Shown here one piece after another: positions 37,019 to 44,936 of a stretch of DNA of 64,000 nucleotides (the first letter of the stretch is position 1; each line of letters opens with the position of its first letter). The notes below the pieces were generated by a model. The model made no database searches, was not told where the DNA came from, and saw only the letters and a program-made list of their open reading frames with translations. The position numbers were made by a program, and so were the translations under genes. This DNA comes from SHZI01 sp041396045 (GTDB lineage Bacteria; Pseudomonadota; Gammaproteobacteria; Steroidobacterales; GCA-2729495): NCBI GenBank assembly GCA_041396045.1, contig JAWKZI010000005.1:62001-126000 (forward strand), read 5' to 3'.

Positions 37019-37762
37019 TTAGCCGTTCATGCGAATCAGTCGGGCGCTGGCGGCATCAAGTTCATCTGCCGTGTTCATCGCCCGCACCTGCATTTCATAG
37101 TGACGCGACAATTCGATCATCTGCGCCAGTGCTTCGGCTGCATTGACGTTGCTGGACTCGAGTTGACCGTTGGCCACGTGGACCTCCGGATCGGGAACGG
37201 CAGCGCTGCCGTCGCGGAGGGCAAACAGCCCATTGCCACTACGGACCATCTCCTGTGCCGGCGGATTGACGAGTTTGAGGCGATCAACCTGCACAAGAGA
37301 ATCCGGGGTCTGGCCCTGAGGCACGATCGAGATCTGGCCGTCATTACCGATAAACAGCGATTCATATGGCGGAATCGTGATCGGTCCGCCATTGCCCTGA
37401 ACCTGGAGTCCGTTGGCGGTTTGCAGAATGCCATTGGCATTCACGTGCAGATCGCCGGCGCGCGTATACGCCTCCTGGCCCTCAGGGTCCTGCACTACCA
37501 GCCATCCCTGGCCCTGGATTGCGACGTCAAGGTCCCGGCCCGTTGGCTGAGCCTGGCCCTGACGGGTATTCCACAACTCCGGTTGCCGCACCGTATTCAC
37601 GCGGCTCGGCAACCCGGCGCCAGGGATGGGCGCACTTTCGAGCATGTTGCGGATCGCCCGGAAGCCGGTGGTAGACAGGTTGGCCAGATTGTGACTGGTC
37701 GTTGCCTGGGCTTGCATGGCTTCCCGCGCACCAGACAGCGCCACATAGATGAGTTTGTCCAT
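37019..37762 (-). CDS. flgF: Flagellar proximal rod protein FlgF
   Basis: 247 residues. N-terminal KLIYVALSGAREAMQAQATTSHNLAN, C-terminal ALAQMIELSRHYEMQVRAM; rod-protein fold similar to FlgG. A strong Shine-Dalgarno (GGAGGTGA) precedes the ATG by 7 bases. It lies 18 bp after flgE. Confidence 0.95.
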   Translation of the reverse strand: MDKLIYVALSGAREAMQAQATTSHNLANLSTTGFRAIRNMLESAPIPGAGLPSRVNTVRQPELWNTRQGQAQPTGRDLDVAIQGQGWLVVQDPEGQEAYTRAGDLHVNANGILQTANGLQVQGNGGPITIPPYESLFIGNDGQISIVPQGQTPDSLVQVDRLKLVNPPAQEMVRSGNGLFALRDGSAAVPDPEVHVANGQLESSNVNAAEALAQMIELSRHYEMQVRAMNTADELDAASARLIRMNG

Positions 37763-37780
37763 GAACTAATCACCTCCGGC

Positions 37781-38980
37781 TTAGCGGATGTTGATAATCG
37801 TCTGCGTGATCGTGTCTTGGGTTGAGATCACCTGGGCATTGGCCTGAAACAGTCGCTGTGCCGTGATCAGCCGGACCAACTGTTCGGTCAGGTCGACGTT
37901 CGAGGTTTCCAGCGCGCCTGACTGCAACAGTCCGAAGTTGGATTCCGTAGCCTCACCGCGCTGGGCAACGCCGGAGCCAAAGGTCTCCTGGAAGGACGTA
38001 TCGCTGATTTTCTGCAGCCCTTCCGGATTGGAGAAGTTGGCCAGGGCAATTTTGCCCAGTGTCACGGACTGCCCGTTGGAGAAGCGCGCGAACACCACGC
38101 CGGTCTGATCGATCTCCAGACCACGCAGGCGGCCTTCGGCCTGGCCGTCCGGATTGATGCTGTTTACCGTGAAGTTGGTGCCGTACTGGGTGGTGTTGCC
38201 CAGGTTCAGGTTCACGGTGAGCGGATTCGCGCCGTTGGTCAGCGGAATTGTCGGAAAGCTGATATTGCCGCCGGCAGGCGTGGCGATGGTGCCCGTGGAA
38301 TTGAATGTGAAGGGCTGGCCAGTCCCAACCGTACTGCCGTCGAATGTCATGTTCACATCCCAGCCACCAGCCGTCTTGGAAAAGAAGTAGGTGGCGTTGT
38401 GTGAGACGCCCAGTGAATCGTAGAGCACTGTCGAGGTGCTCTGGTTGTATGACAGCGGATTATTGGGATCAAAGGTCGACACCGTGGGCGCCGTGGCATT
38501 GCCGGGCAGATTGATATTCATATCGACATCGGTGCTGGCTACCGGCGGTGCGGTCTTGGCGGTAATAACCAGATCGCTCAGCGCACCCTGGTTAAATCCC
38601 CCGGTTCCCGGCTCGTACTGGTAGATCTGCAGCCGCTCACCCTCGGCATTCTGTACAACGCCATTCGCATCCAGGCCAAAGGCACCTACGCGCGAGTAGA
38701 GCAGGCTGCCGTTGTCGCTGGTGATGAAAAAGCCATTGCCGCTGATCGCGAGATCGAGCTGGCGGGCGGTTATCTCGACATTGCCCTGGGTAAATTCCTG
38801 CCGTACGTCGGTCAGGCGCACACCGTTGCCGATGCCGACGGAATCGCCGGAGAAAACATCTGCAAATTCAGCACGCGAACTTTTGAAGCCGATGGTATTG
38901 GCGTTGGCGACGTTGTTCGATGTGACCTGCAGGTCGGTAGAGGCCGCATTGAGGCCGCTGAGAGCGATCTGGAATGACAT
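37781..38980 (-). CDS. flgE: Flagellar hook protein FlgE
   Basis: 399 residues. N-terminal SGLNAASTDLQVTSNNVANANTIGFKSSR and C-terminal LTEQLVRLITAQRLFQANAQVI; the middle is a beta-rich domain (about 90-320). It forms the flexible hook. AAGGAG precedes the ATG by 9 bases. Confidence 0.96.
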   Translation of the reverse strand: MSFQIALSGLNAASTDLQVTSNNVANANTIGFKSSRAEFADVFSGDSVGIGNGVRLTDVRQEFTQGNVEITARQLDLAISGNGFFITSDNGSLLYSRVGAFGLDANGVVQNAEGERLQIYQYEPGTGGFNQGALSDLVITAKTAPPVASTDVDMNINLPGNATAPTVSTFDPNNPLSYNQSTSTVLYDSLGVSHNATYFFSKTAGGWDVNMTFDGSTVGTGQPFTFNSTGTIATPAGGNISFPTIPLTNGANPLTVNLNLGNTTQYGTNFTVNSINPDGQAEGRLRGLEIDQTGVVFARFSNGQSVTLGKIALANFSNPEGLQKISDTSFQETFGSGVAQRGEATESNFGLLQSGALETSNVDLTEQLVRLITAQRLFQANAQVISTQDTITQTIINIR

Positions 38981-38993
38981 GGTTCAATTCTCC

Positions 38994-39674
38994 TTACATG
39001 ACTGCTTTGACGTCAGACAGACGCACGGTGGCGCCGCCATCGGTCCGAATCTGGGAATCGCTGCCGGCACCCGAGAGCGTGACGCTTTCGACCTTCGACG
39101 CGAGATAGGTAGTGAGTGCTGTGGCGGTGTTACCGCTTTCGATGGCGGCCGTGAATCGATAGTTGCCAGCCGGTGCCGGCTCGCCATTTGCCAGCGTGCC
39201 GTCCCACGAGAAGTTGCTCAGTCCGCCCTGCTGACTGCCCAATGGCAATTCCCGGACAGGCTCGTCCGCGTTGTTGTAGACACGAACGACCGCGGATGAA
39301 GTTGCGTAGGGCAGCTCGACCCCGCCGTTAACAGGCTGGCTACCGTTGAAGGTGCTGGCATTCCCCTCGGTGAGCACAGTCCGTCCGACCATTGACGCCG
39401 CTTGCAGCGCCTGCCCGGAATTGAAAGCCTTGGTAAGTCCGGCGACCGACTTCGTCATGTCGGCGATCCCGGTGACCGTGCTGAACTGGGCCATCTGGCC
39501 GATGAATTCGCCGTTCTCCATGGGCTTCAGCGGATCCTGATTGCGCATCTGCTGAATCATCAGCGCCAGAAAATCCTCCTGCCCCAGCTCCTTGGAAGCC
39601 TTGCGGGTGGTGCTTCCGGCGAGCTGCAGGCTGGCCAGATCCAGATCCGAATTTGGTGAAGTGATCGTCGTCAC
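38994..39674 (-). CDS. flgD: Flagellar hook cap protein FlgD
   Basis: 226 residues. N-terminal LGQEDFLALMIQQMRNQDPLKPMENGEFIGQMAQFS region is the family signature, followed by FlgD Tudor-like/Ig-like domains (LPYATSSAVVRVYNNADEPV). The start is a GTG with GGAG six bases upstream. It scaffolds hook polymerisation. Confidence 0.94.
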   Translation of the reverse strand: MTTITSPNSDLDLASLQLAGSTTRKASKELGQEDFLALMIQQMRNQDPLKPMENGEFIGQMAQFSTVTGIADMTKSVAGLTKAFNSGQALQAASMVGRTVLTEGNASTFNGSQPVNGGVELPYATSSAVVRVYNNADEPVRELPLGSQQGGLSNFSWDGTLANGEPAPAGNYRFTAAIESGNTATALTTYLASKVESVTLSGAGSDSQIRTDGGATVRLSDVKAVM

Positions 39675-39717
39675 GGGTTACTCCTTAAACGAGTCCATGT
39701 CCTGAATGACCAGGGCC

Positions 39718-40145
39718 TTACTGACCGATCGAAAGGGTTCTGAGCAGCAGTTCTTTGATGTGCTCAGAACCTCCACGCTGTTCTGGTACGAGCGCGAAGC
39801 CGAAATCATGTTCACGAGTTCATCCACCGGGTTGACGTTGGACATATATATGTAGCCATCGGCATCGGCGAGCGGGATTGCCTGGTTCGTGAACCTTGGT
39901 TGGTGGTGCGCTGGTTTCGACGATGCCGGCCACGCGAACACCGGCACTGGCTGGATCGCCTGCCTGACCGGCACCGCCTGAGGTCTGCATGACCGTCTGA
40001 AACACCGGTTGACGGGATCGGTACGCGCCTCGGCGCTGCCGCTCACGGTATTGGCATTCGCCAGGTTGCTGGCAGTGGTATTCAGGCGTACCGACTGGGC
40101 GCTCATGGCCGAGCCGGCGATATCAAAGATGCGAAAGAGTCCCAT
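39718..40145 (-). pseudogene. flgC: Flagellar proximal rod protein FlgC, interrupted by three frameshifts
   Basis: The start (GLFRIFDIAGSAMSAQSVRLN) with GGAGG nine bases before ATG is clear. The frame shifts -1 near 40023, continuing in another frame as QPVFQTVMQTSGGAGQAG... VRVAGIVETSAPPTKVHEPGNP. It shifts +1 near 39875 (extra base in GGG) back to LADADGYIYMSNVNPVDELVNMISASRSYQ, and -1 again near 39752 so that the family ending LLLRTLSIGQ and a TAA at 39718-39720 are reached. The uncorrected frame runs on to 39678. Corrected length is about 142 residues, normal for FlgC. Confidence 0.88.
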
Positions 40146-40147
40146 GA

Positions 40148-40562
40148 TCAACGACCTCCGGTAATGGCATCCCGCAGGCCGCGTATGCGGGCCGACAGGA
40201 AGGTGAGGGTGGCCTGGTAGCGCACCGAGGTATCGGCAATCGCCGCGTTCTCCTTCTGGGAGTCGACCGTATTGCCGTCGAGCGAGGGTTGGTCCGGAAC
40301 GCGATAGAGCGCATTAGTTGTGTACGGGCCGATACCGGCGATTTGCAGGATGACCGCTGCTGGTGGTGGCCATGGGAAGATTGCCGCCCATGCCGGGGCC
40401 CTGGTCTGCCGCCTGCATGGCCGCCTGAAAGTCGATATCGCGCGCCTTGTAGTTGGGCGTGTCCGCATTGGCTACATTGTCGGCCAGCAACTCCAGTCGC
40501 TGGTTGGCCAGACCCAGGGCGCGGGTCAGCGGTTCAAACTGTGCGTTGATATCCAGTGGCAT
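40148..40562 (-). pseudogene. flgB: Flagellar proximal rod protein FlgB, interrupted by one frameshift
   Basis: The first part (ALGLANQRLELLADNVANADTPNYKARDIDF) and the last (VDSQKENAAIADTSVRYQATLTFLSARIRGLRDAI) lie in different frames. One extra base in an AGG/CCT run near 40348 explains the change. Corrected length is about 137 residues, normal for FlgB. It is the first gene of the long flgB-L series and has a full sigma-54 promoter 40 bases upstream. Confidence 0.9.
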
Positions 40563-40612
40563 GATCGTTCCGTCGCGTTCGTTACCCGCAAGTCGTGTTG
40601 CCTGGGATCTAT

Positions 40613-40627
40613 GCAAGCGGCGTGCCA
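40613..40627 (-). promoter_or_regulatory. Sigma-54 promoter of flgB operon
   Basis: Minus-strand TGGCACG-N4-TTGCA with GG at 40626-40625 and GC at 40614-40613, an exact -24/-12 match. The start of transcription falls near 40601, about 39 bases before the flgB ATG. Confidence 0.85.
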
Positions 40628-40716
40628 GCCAGCCGCACGGGAGCCGAGGGCAAAAAACCGGCAGCTTCAGGCCGATCGGGTGGCAAGCAACTGCCGGGAA
40701 AGCGGCAACGCGGTGC

Positions 40717-40754
40717 CGTCAGTTCGTGCGTTGCCCGTCAGTTCGTGCGTTGCC
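40717..40754. repeat. 19-bp perfect tandem duplication in the flgB-flgA control region
   Basis: CGTCAGTTCGTGCGTTGCC occurs twice without a gap (40717-40735 and 40736-40754), ending 13 bases before the -24 element of the flgA promoter and about 90 bases upstream of the flgB promoter. It may be a pair of activator-binding sites or a simple duplication. Confidence 0.85.
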
Positions 40755-40766
40755 GGGGTTCGGTGT

Positions 40767-40782
40767 AGGCACGCTTCTTGCA
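40767..40782 (+). promoter_or_regulatory. Sigma-54 promoter of flgA
   Basis: AGGCACG-N4-TTGCA, GG at 40768-40769 and GC at 40780-40781; one mismatch to the consensus. Transcription should start near 40792, only two or three bases before the ATG at 40795, so flgA would be almost leaderless or start further in. Confidence 0.75.
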
Positions 40783-40794
40783 AATTTCGAACCC

Positions 40795-41578
40795 ATGAAC
40801 ACTCATATACGCCTGCAACGACCAGCCACTCGCTGCTGCTGGCCCTGATGCTGGCGACCGGGTTACTGCCGGTTGCGGCGTACTGCGGAGCGCCCGGTAC
40901 AGCGCAGAGCACAGCTCAGAACACAGCCACTGCAGGCGGCCAGCGCCAATCGATCTGGCAGGACCACGCAGCCATCCGCAAGGCTGCGGAAGGGCTGCAA
41001 AGCGCGTTGTGCAAGGGCCTGCAGACCTGGTTGCCGACGAGCTGGACCCGCGACTGCGTCTGAAGCGCTGCACTCAGCCTCTTGCCGCGACCGTTCCGGC
41101 AAACGGCGTTGGTGCAACACGGGTCACTGCTGAAGTACGTTGTGCGGGTAAACAACCCTGGCGTCTTTTCTTGCCGGTGCAGATATCAGCGACCCGGTCG
41201 GTCGTCGTTGCTGCCCGGTCTTTGGCACGTGACACGGTTTTGGCGCCTGGTGACGTCCGCTTGGCGGAATCCGTGTCCGGATCGGCACCCACCGGAGCGG
41301 TACGCGATCCGGCGTTTGCCGTCGGCAGGCGATTGAAGCGGCAGGTCAACGAGGGTCAGGCGCTAACAGCGGGTCTGCTGGCTGCCGCGACCGTGATCCA
41401 ACGCGGACAGGATGTGACCGTTGAAGCCCGCTCGGGTGCTCTGCAGGTGCGTATGGCGGGCGTGGCCAGGGACGATGGTGCCCTTGGCGACATAATTGCA
41501 GTGGAAAGCAAGGCGTCTGGACGGCTGATTCAGGCGGTTGTGCGATCTGCGAAATCGGTCGAGGTCTTGCTGCGGTAG
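40795..41578 (+). pseudogene. flgA: P-ring assembly chaperone FlgA, apparently frameshifted
   Basis: The C-terminal SAF/FlgA domain is intact from about 41015 to 41578 (ELDPRLRLKRCTQPL, ARSLARDTVLAPGDVRLAE, VNEGQALTAGLLAAATVIQRGQDVTV). Upstream, a different frame encodes a signal-like stretch (SLLLALMLATGLLPVAAY) and the expected AAIRKAAEGLQSALCKG helix; a -1 shift near 41020 joins the two. The nearest ATG (40795) is in the third frame and would need another -1 shift near 40825 to reach the signal peptide. FlgA is a periplasmic chaperone for FlgI. It diverges from flgB and leads flgM-flgN. Confidence 0.82.
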
Positions 41579-41597
41579 CACACCTATAGTCAAGGCC

Positions 41598-41624
41598 TCA
41601 AGTTCCCGTCCGGCGTGCCGACAG
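41598..41624 (+). promoter_or_regulatory. Sigma-28 promoter of flgM
   Basis: TCAA (41598-41601), 15-base spacer, GCCGACAG (41617-41624). It shares the TCAA -35 with the fliC promoter. It would let flgM-flgN be made from a late promoter besides the flgA sigma-54 transcript, as is usual for the FliA-FlgM feedback loop. Confidence 0.7.
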
Positions 41625-41696
41625 GAACCATGAGGCCGGATCAGGCCTGGGTTCAGGCGCAGCCAACCCGGTATAGAGAGCGGTGGAGAATGGCGA

Positions 41697-42032
41697 ATGG
41701 CTAACAAGATTACGGGCTATAACAGCAACAGCGTCGACATTGCGGCGGCGCGTTCGCGCGAGACTGCCCGCTCTGGCCAGGCGTCGAGCGACAAGGCGGG
41801 CACGGATAACCGTGCCGGCGCGAAGGTAACCACGCCGGCAGCCGACAGCCATGTGCAATTGACGGATACGGCCACCAACCTGAAACAGGTAGAAGGTCGG
41901 CTGGCCTCGGTTCCGGATGTGGATCGAGCTCGCGTCGACGAGGTCCGGCAGCGCGTCGAATCCGGAAGCTATCAAGTGAATGCGGAGCGGGTGGCTGACC
42001 GTTTGCTGGCATTCGAACGGGATCTGGCTTGA
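41697..42032 (+). CDS. flgM: Anti-sigma-28 factor FlgM
   Basis: 111 residues, polar and probably unfolded in the first half; the C-terminal sigma-binding part is recognisable (VDRARVDEVRQRVESGSYQVNAERVADRLLAFERDL in outline). It holds FliA until it is exported through the finished hook-basal body. GGAG precedes the ATG. The stop overlaps the flgN start. Confidence 0.93.
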   Translation: MANKITGYNSNSVDIAAARSRETARSGQASSDKAGTDNRAGAKVTTPAADSHVQLTDTATNLKQVEGRLASVPDVDRARVDEVRQRVESGSYQVNAERVADRLLAFERDLA

Positions 42033-42454
42033 GATCATTGCAGGCCATTCTGGAGCTGGAGGTCGCGGCACTCAGTGTCGTGCTGCAGACCCTGCACGAT
42101 GAATATTCCGCGCTCGACAAGCGGGCGCCTGAGGCGCTTCTGGCCGCAAGCAATGCCAAGGCCGATGCGGTTGCCCATGCGGCGCAGCTTGAGCGGGAGC
42201 GCCGGGAGCTGGGCCAGAGCGGGCACGACAGGCAGCCAGTTGTGGCCGACAAACTCTTTACTGAATTGAAACAGCTCGCCGCGGACTGCCGAATGCTCAA
42301 TGATCGCAATGGTCAGTTGATTCGTGGCCAGCGCCGCCGGATCGAGGGTTCACTGAATGTGCTGCGGGGCCGGGCAGGGACGCCGGACACCTATGGTCGA
42401 GATGGCGCAACGGCATTTCTTCGCGACGCAAAGACCCCGCTGGCCTCTTACTGA
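42029..42454 (+). CDS. flgN: Flagellar export chaperone FlgN
   Basis: 141 residues, all helical (LELEVAALSVVLQTLHDEYSAL; CRMLNDRNGQLIRGQRRRIEGSLNVLRG). FlgN binds FlgK and FlgL before export. The start is an unusual TTG at 42029 overlapping the flgM stop (TTGA); a second TTG nine bases later is possible. There is no ATG near enough to replace it. Confidence 0.88.
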   Translation: MRSLQAILELEVAALSVVLQTLHDEYSALDKRAPEALLAASNAKADAVAHAAQLERERRELGQSGHDRQPVVADKLFTELKQLAADCRMLNDRNGQLIRGQRRRIEGSLNVLRGRAGTPDTYGRDGATAFLRDAKTPLASY

Positions 42455-42474
42455 TTCTTCTGCAGTAGCGGCTT

Positions 42475-43383
42475 CTACTGGCCGATGACGCGAACCACGG
42501 CATCGATGTCGTTTTGGGCATTGGCCATTGTTTGCAGAAACGGCTGCGATCCAAACTTTACGTTCTCCAGTGTGATGCGTGCATCGTCGGCACCATCGGC
42601 ATTCTGCTGGATCAACTGATATAGCTTGGCCGACGCCAGCAGGCGCGACAGCAACGGCATCTCGGCCGGATCGCCTTCCCGCAGACCGTCCTGACTCTCG
42701 ACCGCCTCCGTGAGGTGTTCGGGCATGCCCCAGTTCTCGAGAATCGCGCGAGCGATGGTCGGATGCCAGTCGGCGATAGTGGCGGCCCACTCGGCGGTAT
42801 CGCCGATGTTTACGTTTTCACGATGAGCGCGGGTCAGCACGTAGAGGCTGCCGAGCTGGTGAAACAGGCCGGACGCCAGCGCTTCATCGGGTCGCATGCC
42901 GTCCGTACGTCGTGCGCCGACATAGCAGATGGCAGCTACCCTGGTGCTGTCCTGCCAGATCCGGGAGAGATGAGGTCGCAGTGGCTGCAGCCATTCCTGC
43001 TGCTCGAGCTGGCGCATCGCAAAGGTGGTCGCCGTGCCCCGCACCAGGCTGAAACCAAGCAGCGTGATGGCTGACTTGAGGTCGCTGATGGCCCGGTCAC
43101 CCGGATTGAATGCCGCAGAGTTGGCCAGATGCAGCAGGCGTGCGCTCAGTGAAGGTTCTGCGCTGACCAGGCGAACGATGTCCCGTACCGAGCTGCTGCT
43201 GTCACCGAGCGTCCGGTGCAGACGCATCACTACATCCGGGAAGCCGGGCAACTCGAAGTCTTCGTACATGTCGTTGATCAGCTTTTGCAGGAACTTGAAC
43301 AGCTCCGCATTATTCGTCGACACCGGCGCGGGCTTGTCGATTAAATCGGGTGGTTGTTTAGTTGCTGGCTTGGTCGCGGACAT
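42475..43383 (-). CDS. HDOD domain signalling protein
   Basis: 302 residues; the HDOD domain covers about 20-245 (ELPGFPDVVMRLHRTLGD; ARLLHLANSAAFNPG; ALASGLFHQLGSLYVL). No output domain follows. HDOD domains are HD-like folds without a full metal site that act in signalling and motility control. It converges on flgN with 20 bp between stops. The start at 43383 is an ATG with AGGGG upstream; an in-frame extension to 43464 is unlikely. Confidence 0.88.
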   Translation of the reverse strand: MSATKPATKQPPDLIDKPAPVSTNNAELFKFLQKLINDMYEDFELPGFPDVVMRLHRTLGDSSSSVRDIVRLVSAEPSLSARLLHLANSAAFNPGDRAISDLKSAITLLGFSLVRGTATTFAMRQLEQQEWLQPLRPHLSRIWQDSTRVAAICYVGARRTDGMRPDEALASGLFHQLGSLYVLTRAHRENVNIGDTAEWAATIADWHPTIARAILENWGMPEHLTEAVESQDGLREGDPAEMPLLSRLLASAKLYQLIQQNADGADDARITLENVKFGSQPFLQTMANAQNDIDAVVRVIGQ

Positions 43384-43416
43384 GCCCTGATTACCCCTGC
43401 GTGCGTGTGTGCCGAT

Positions 43417-43450
43417 TCTGCATCTGCAACCCCCTGATCGCAGGTGCAGA
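43417..43450. repeat. Inverted repeat before the HDOD gene
   Basis: Arms TCTGCATCTGC (43417-43427) and GCAGGTGCAGA (43440-43450) pair over 11 positions with one G-T pair and a 12-base loop. A second small dyad (AGATGC-ATA-GCATCT) follows at 43457-43471. It lies between the stop of the 119-residue gene and the HDOD start; no T-run follows, so it may be regulatory. Confidence 0.6.
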
Positions 43451-43503
43451 ACCGGTAGATGCATAGCATCTGACAGGCAGCAGCGGGGTGCTGTGTCGTA
43501 CGT

Positions 43504-43863
43504 CTACTTTGGCCAACAGACCTTCTCGTCGCTGACTTTCCACGGCGCGATTGCCGGAGATCGGTCGACGGGCGGCGCTGCCATCAGGGCGGCCACCGAA
43601 GCGCGACCGGCGCGCGGAATGGAGCGGATCTTGGCATCCAGTTGTGTGCGACGAAATGCGAGCCCGTAGCGATTCACACCATCGGTCCAGCACAGGTAGT
43701 ACTTGCCGTTATCGATGGGGTGTCGAACGATTTCACTCTGCGGGAGCTGAACGTAAACCAGATCGTTGATCCAGTTGCTGGCAACAGATGTCGCCACAGC
43801 CGCAGTTACTGCTGCCGTTGCCAGGCCGGTCGAAAACCCCAAAGCAAACTGACGAAGGTTCAT
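43504..43863 (-). CDS. Small exported or membrane-anchored protein of unknown function
   Basis: 119 residues. The N-terminus has a signal peptide or anchor (MNLRQFALGFSTGLATAAVT...) followed by a mature part with YYLCWTDGVNRYGLAFRRTQ and a terminal Trp-Pro-Lys. ATG 43863 is preferred because AAGGA lies eleven bases ahead; a longer frame to 43959 lacks this. I do not recognise the family. Confidence 0.6.
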   Translation of the reverse strand: MNLRQFALGFSTGLATAAVTAAVATSVASNWINDLVYVQLPQSEIVRHPIDNGKYYLCWTDGVNRYGLAFRRTQLDAKIRSIPRAGRASVAALMAAPPVDRSPAIAPWKVSDEKVCWPK

Positions 43864-44058
43864 TGCGTATCCATCCTTGGAATTGCAGTTAAAGAAAGAG
43901 CGAGTAGCCGACTGGTTTATACGTTGTGTGTGGTTATCGAACAAGGAAATAATTGACACGACTAAACGTGATTCTGTTTCAGGAATTATTCATCTTCAGC
44001 AGCAATTCAGCCGACGACGCGTAGCTTCAAATGACAGTGTCAAACGGGAGTCGGGAAT

Positions 44059-44385
44059 ATGTCGAAACTGAAACTGCTCGCAGTAATTGCATCGCTTGGT
44101 GTCTTTGCTTCAGCTGGTGCTCTGGCTGACAGCCGTTGGCAGAGCCGGCCATCGTCACCGAAGGTTCAGGTCGGGCTGAATATTGTCGTGGGCGGGTATG
44201 GCTACGCTCCGGCGCGTCCGGTTGTGATACGCCCGGCAGTGGTGTGGTATCCGGCATACGCGCCCGCCTATGTAACGGTGTCCCCGGGCGGTTACCGGTA
44301 TGTCACGCCACGCGGGTACCGCAAACACCATCACCGGCAGCGATGGGACCGCTCGAGCCGCTATCGGGATCGTTGCGACGACTGA
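44059..44385 (+). CDS. Small secreted Tyr/Arg-rich protein of unknown function
   Basis: 108 residues. A clear signal peptide (about 1-23, cleavage after ALA-D), then a proline- and tyrosine-rich mature part (GGYGYAPARPVVIRPAVVWYPAYAPAY) and a His/Arg-rich basic tail (RKHHHRQRWDRSSRYRDR). The composition suggests a structural or surface-binding envelope protein. It diverges from the 119-residue gene across a 195-bp gap. Confidence 0.65.
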   Translation: MSKLKLLAVIASLGVFASAGALADSRWQSRPSSPKVQVGLNIVVGGYGYAPARPVVIRPAVVWYPAYAPAYVTVSPGGYRYVTPRGYRKHHHRQRWDRSSRYRDRCDD

Positions 44386-44445
44386 TCAGCATGCTGAATT
44401 TTCCACGGCGGGGTATATATTGGGAACCTGCTGTTGGAGAGTGAT

Positions 44446-44889
44446 ATGGCTGACAAGAACGTGCTGGTCTTTCCCACTGATTTTTCAACGCGTTCGCTTG
44501 ATGCGTTGCCGTGGCTGCGCCGCATGCGCGACTTGATGAAGGCTGAAATCCACGTTATCTACGTCGTTGAAGAGCCTCAGATATATACGACGCTGGATAT
44601 GGGGCCGGTGCCCATGCCGTCGACCGAAGAACTGGTCAGCACGGCACGTGAAAGGTTGGCCAGCTTTGTTGGCAAGTCGCTTGGTGACCTGGGAACGGGC
44701 GCCACGTCTGCAGTAGTGGTTGGTCGTCCTGCCGACGAAATTGTGGCTTACGCGCGCGAAGCCGGTGCCAGCATGCTGATCATGACGACCCACGGCTATA
44801 GCGGTGTGAAGCACATGCTTCTGGGCAGTACTACGGAAGCAGTCCTTCGTCAGGCCAACTGCCCGGTGCTATCCATTCGTGTGAGTTGA
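44446..44889 (+). CDS. Universal stress protein (UspA family)
   Basis: 147 residues, single Usp domain. The ATP-binding loop THGYSGVKHMLLGST fits the G-x9-G(S/T) motif, so this is probably an ATP-binding type. GGAGA is five bases ahead of the ATG. It stands alone, 47 bp before the agmatine deiminase gene, with the same direction. Confidence 0.9.
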   Translation: MADKNVLVFPTDFSTRSLDALPWLRRMRDLMKAEIHVIYVVEEPQIYTTLDMGPVPMPSTEELVSTARERLASFVGKSLGDLGTGATSAVVVGRPADEIVAYAREAGASMLIMTTHGYSGVKHMLLGSTTEAVLRQANCPVLSIRVS

Positions 44890-44936
44890 CGGCTTTAAAC
44901 CACGGAGGAGCGCGTAGACGGGTACACTAGACGGTT

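Noticed and set aside
40320..41063. A 247-codon plus-strand frame spanning the flgB-flgA region
   Set aside because: Only its last part matches FlgA; the beginning is antisense to flgB. It is an accidental fusion of the shadow frame with a frameshifted flgA.
43953..43981. TTGACA as a promoter for the 108-residue secreted protein
   Set aside because: The -35 is perfect but no acceptable -10 hexamer lies 16-18 bases downstream.
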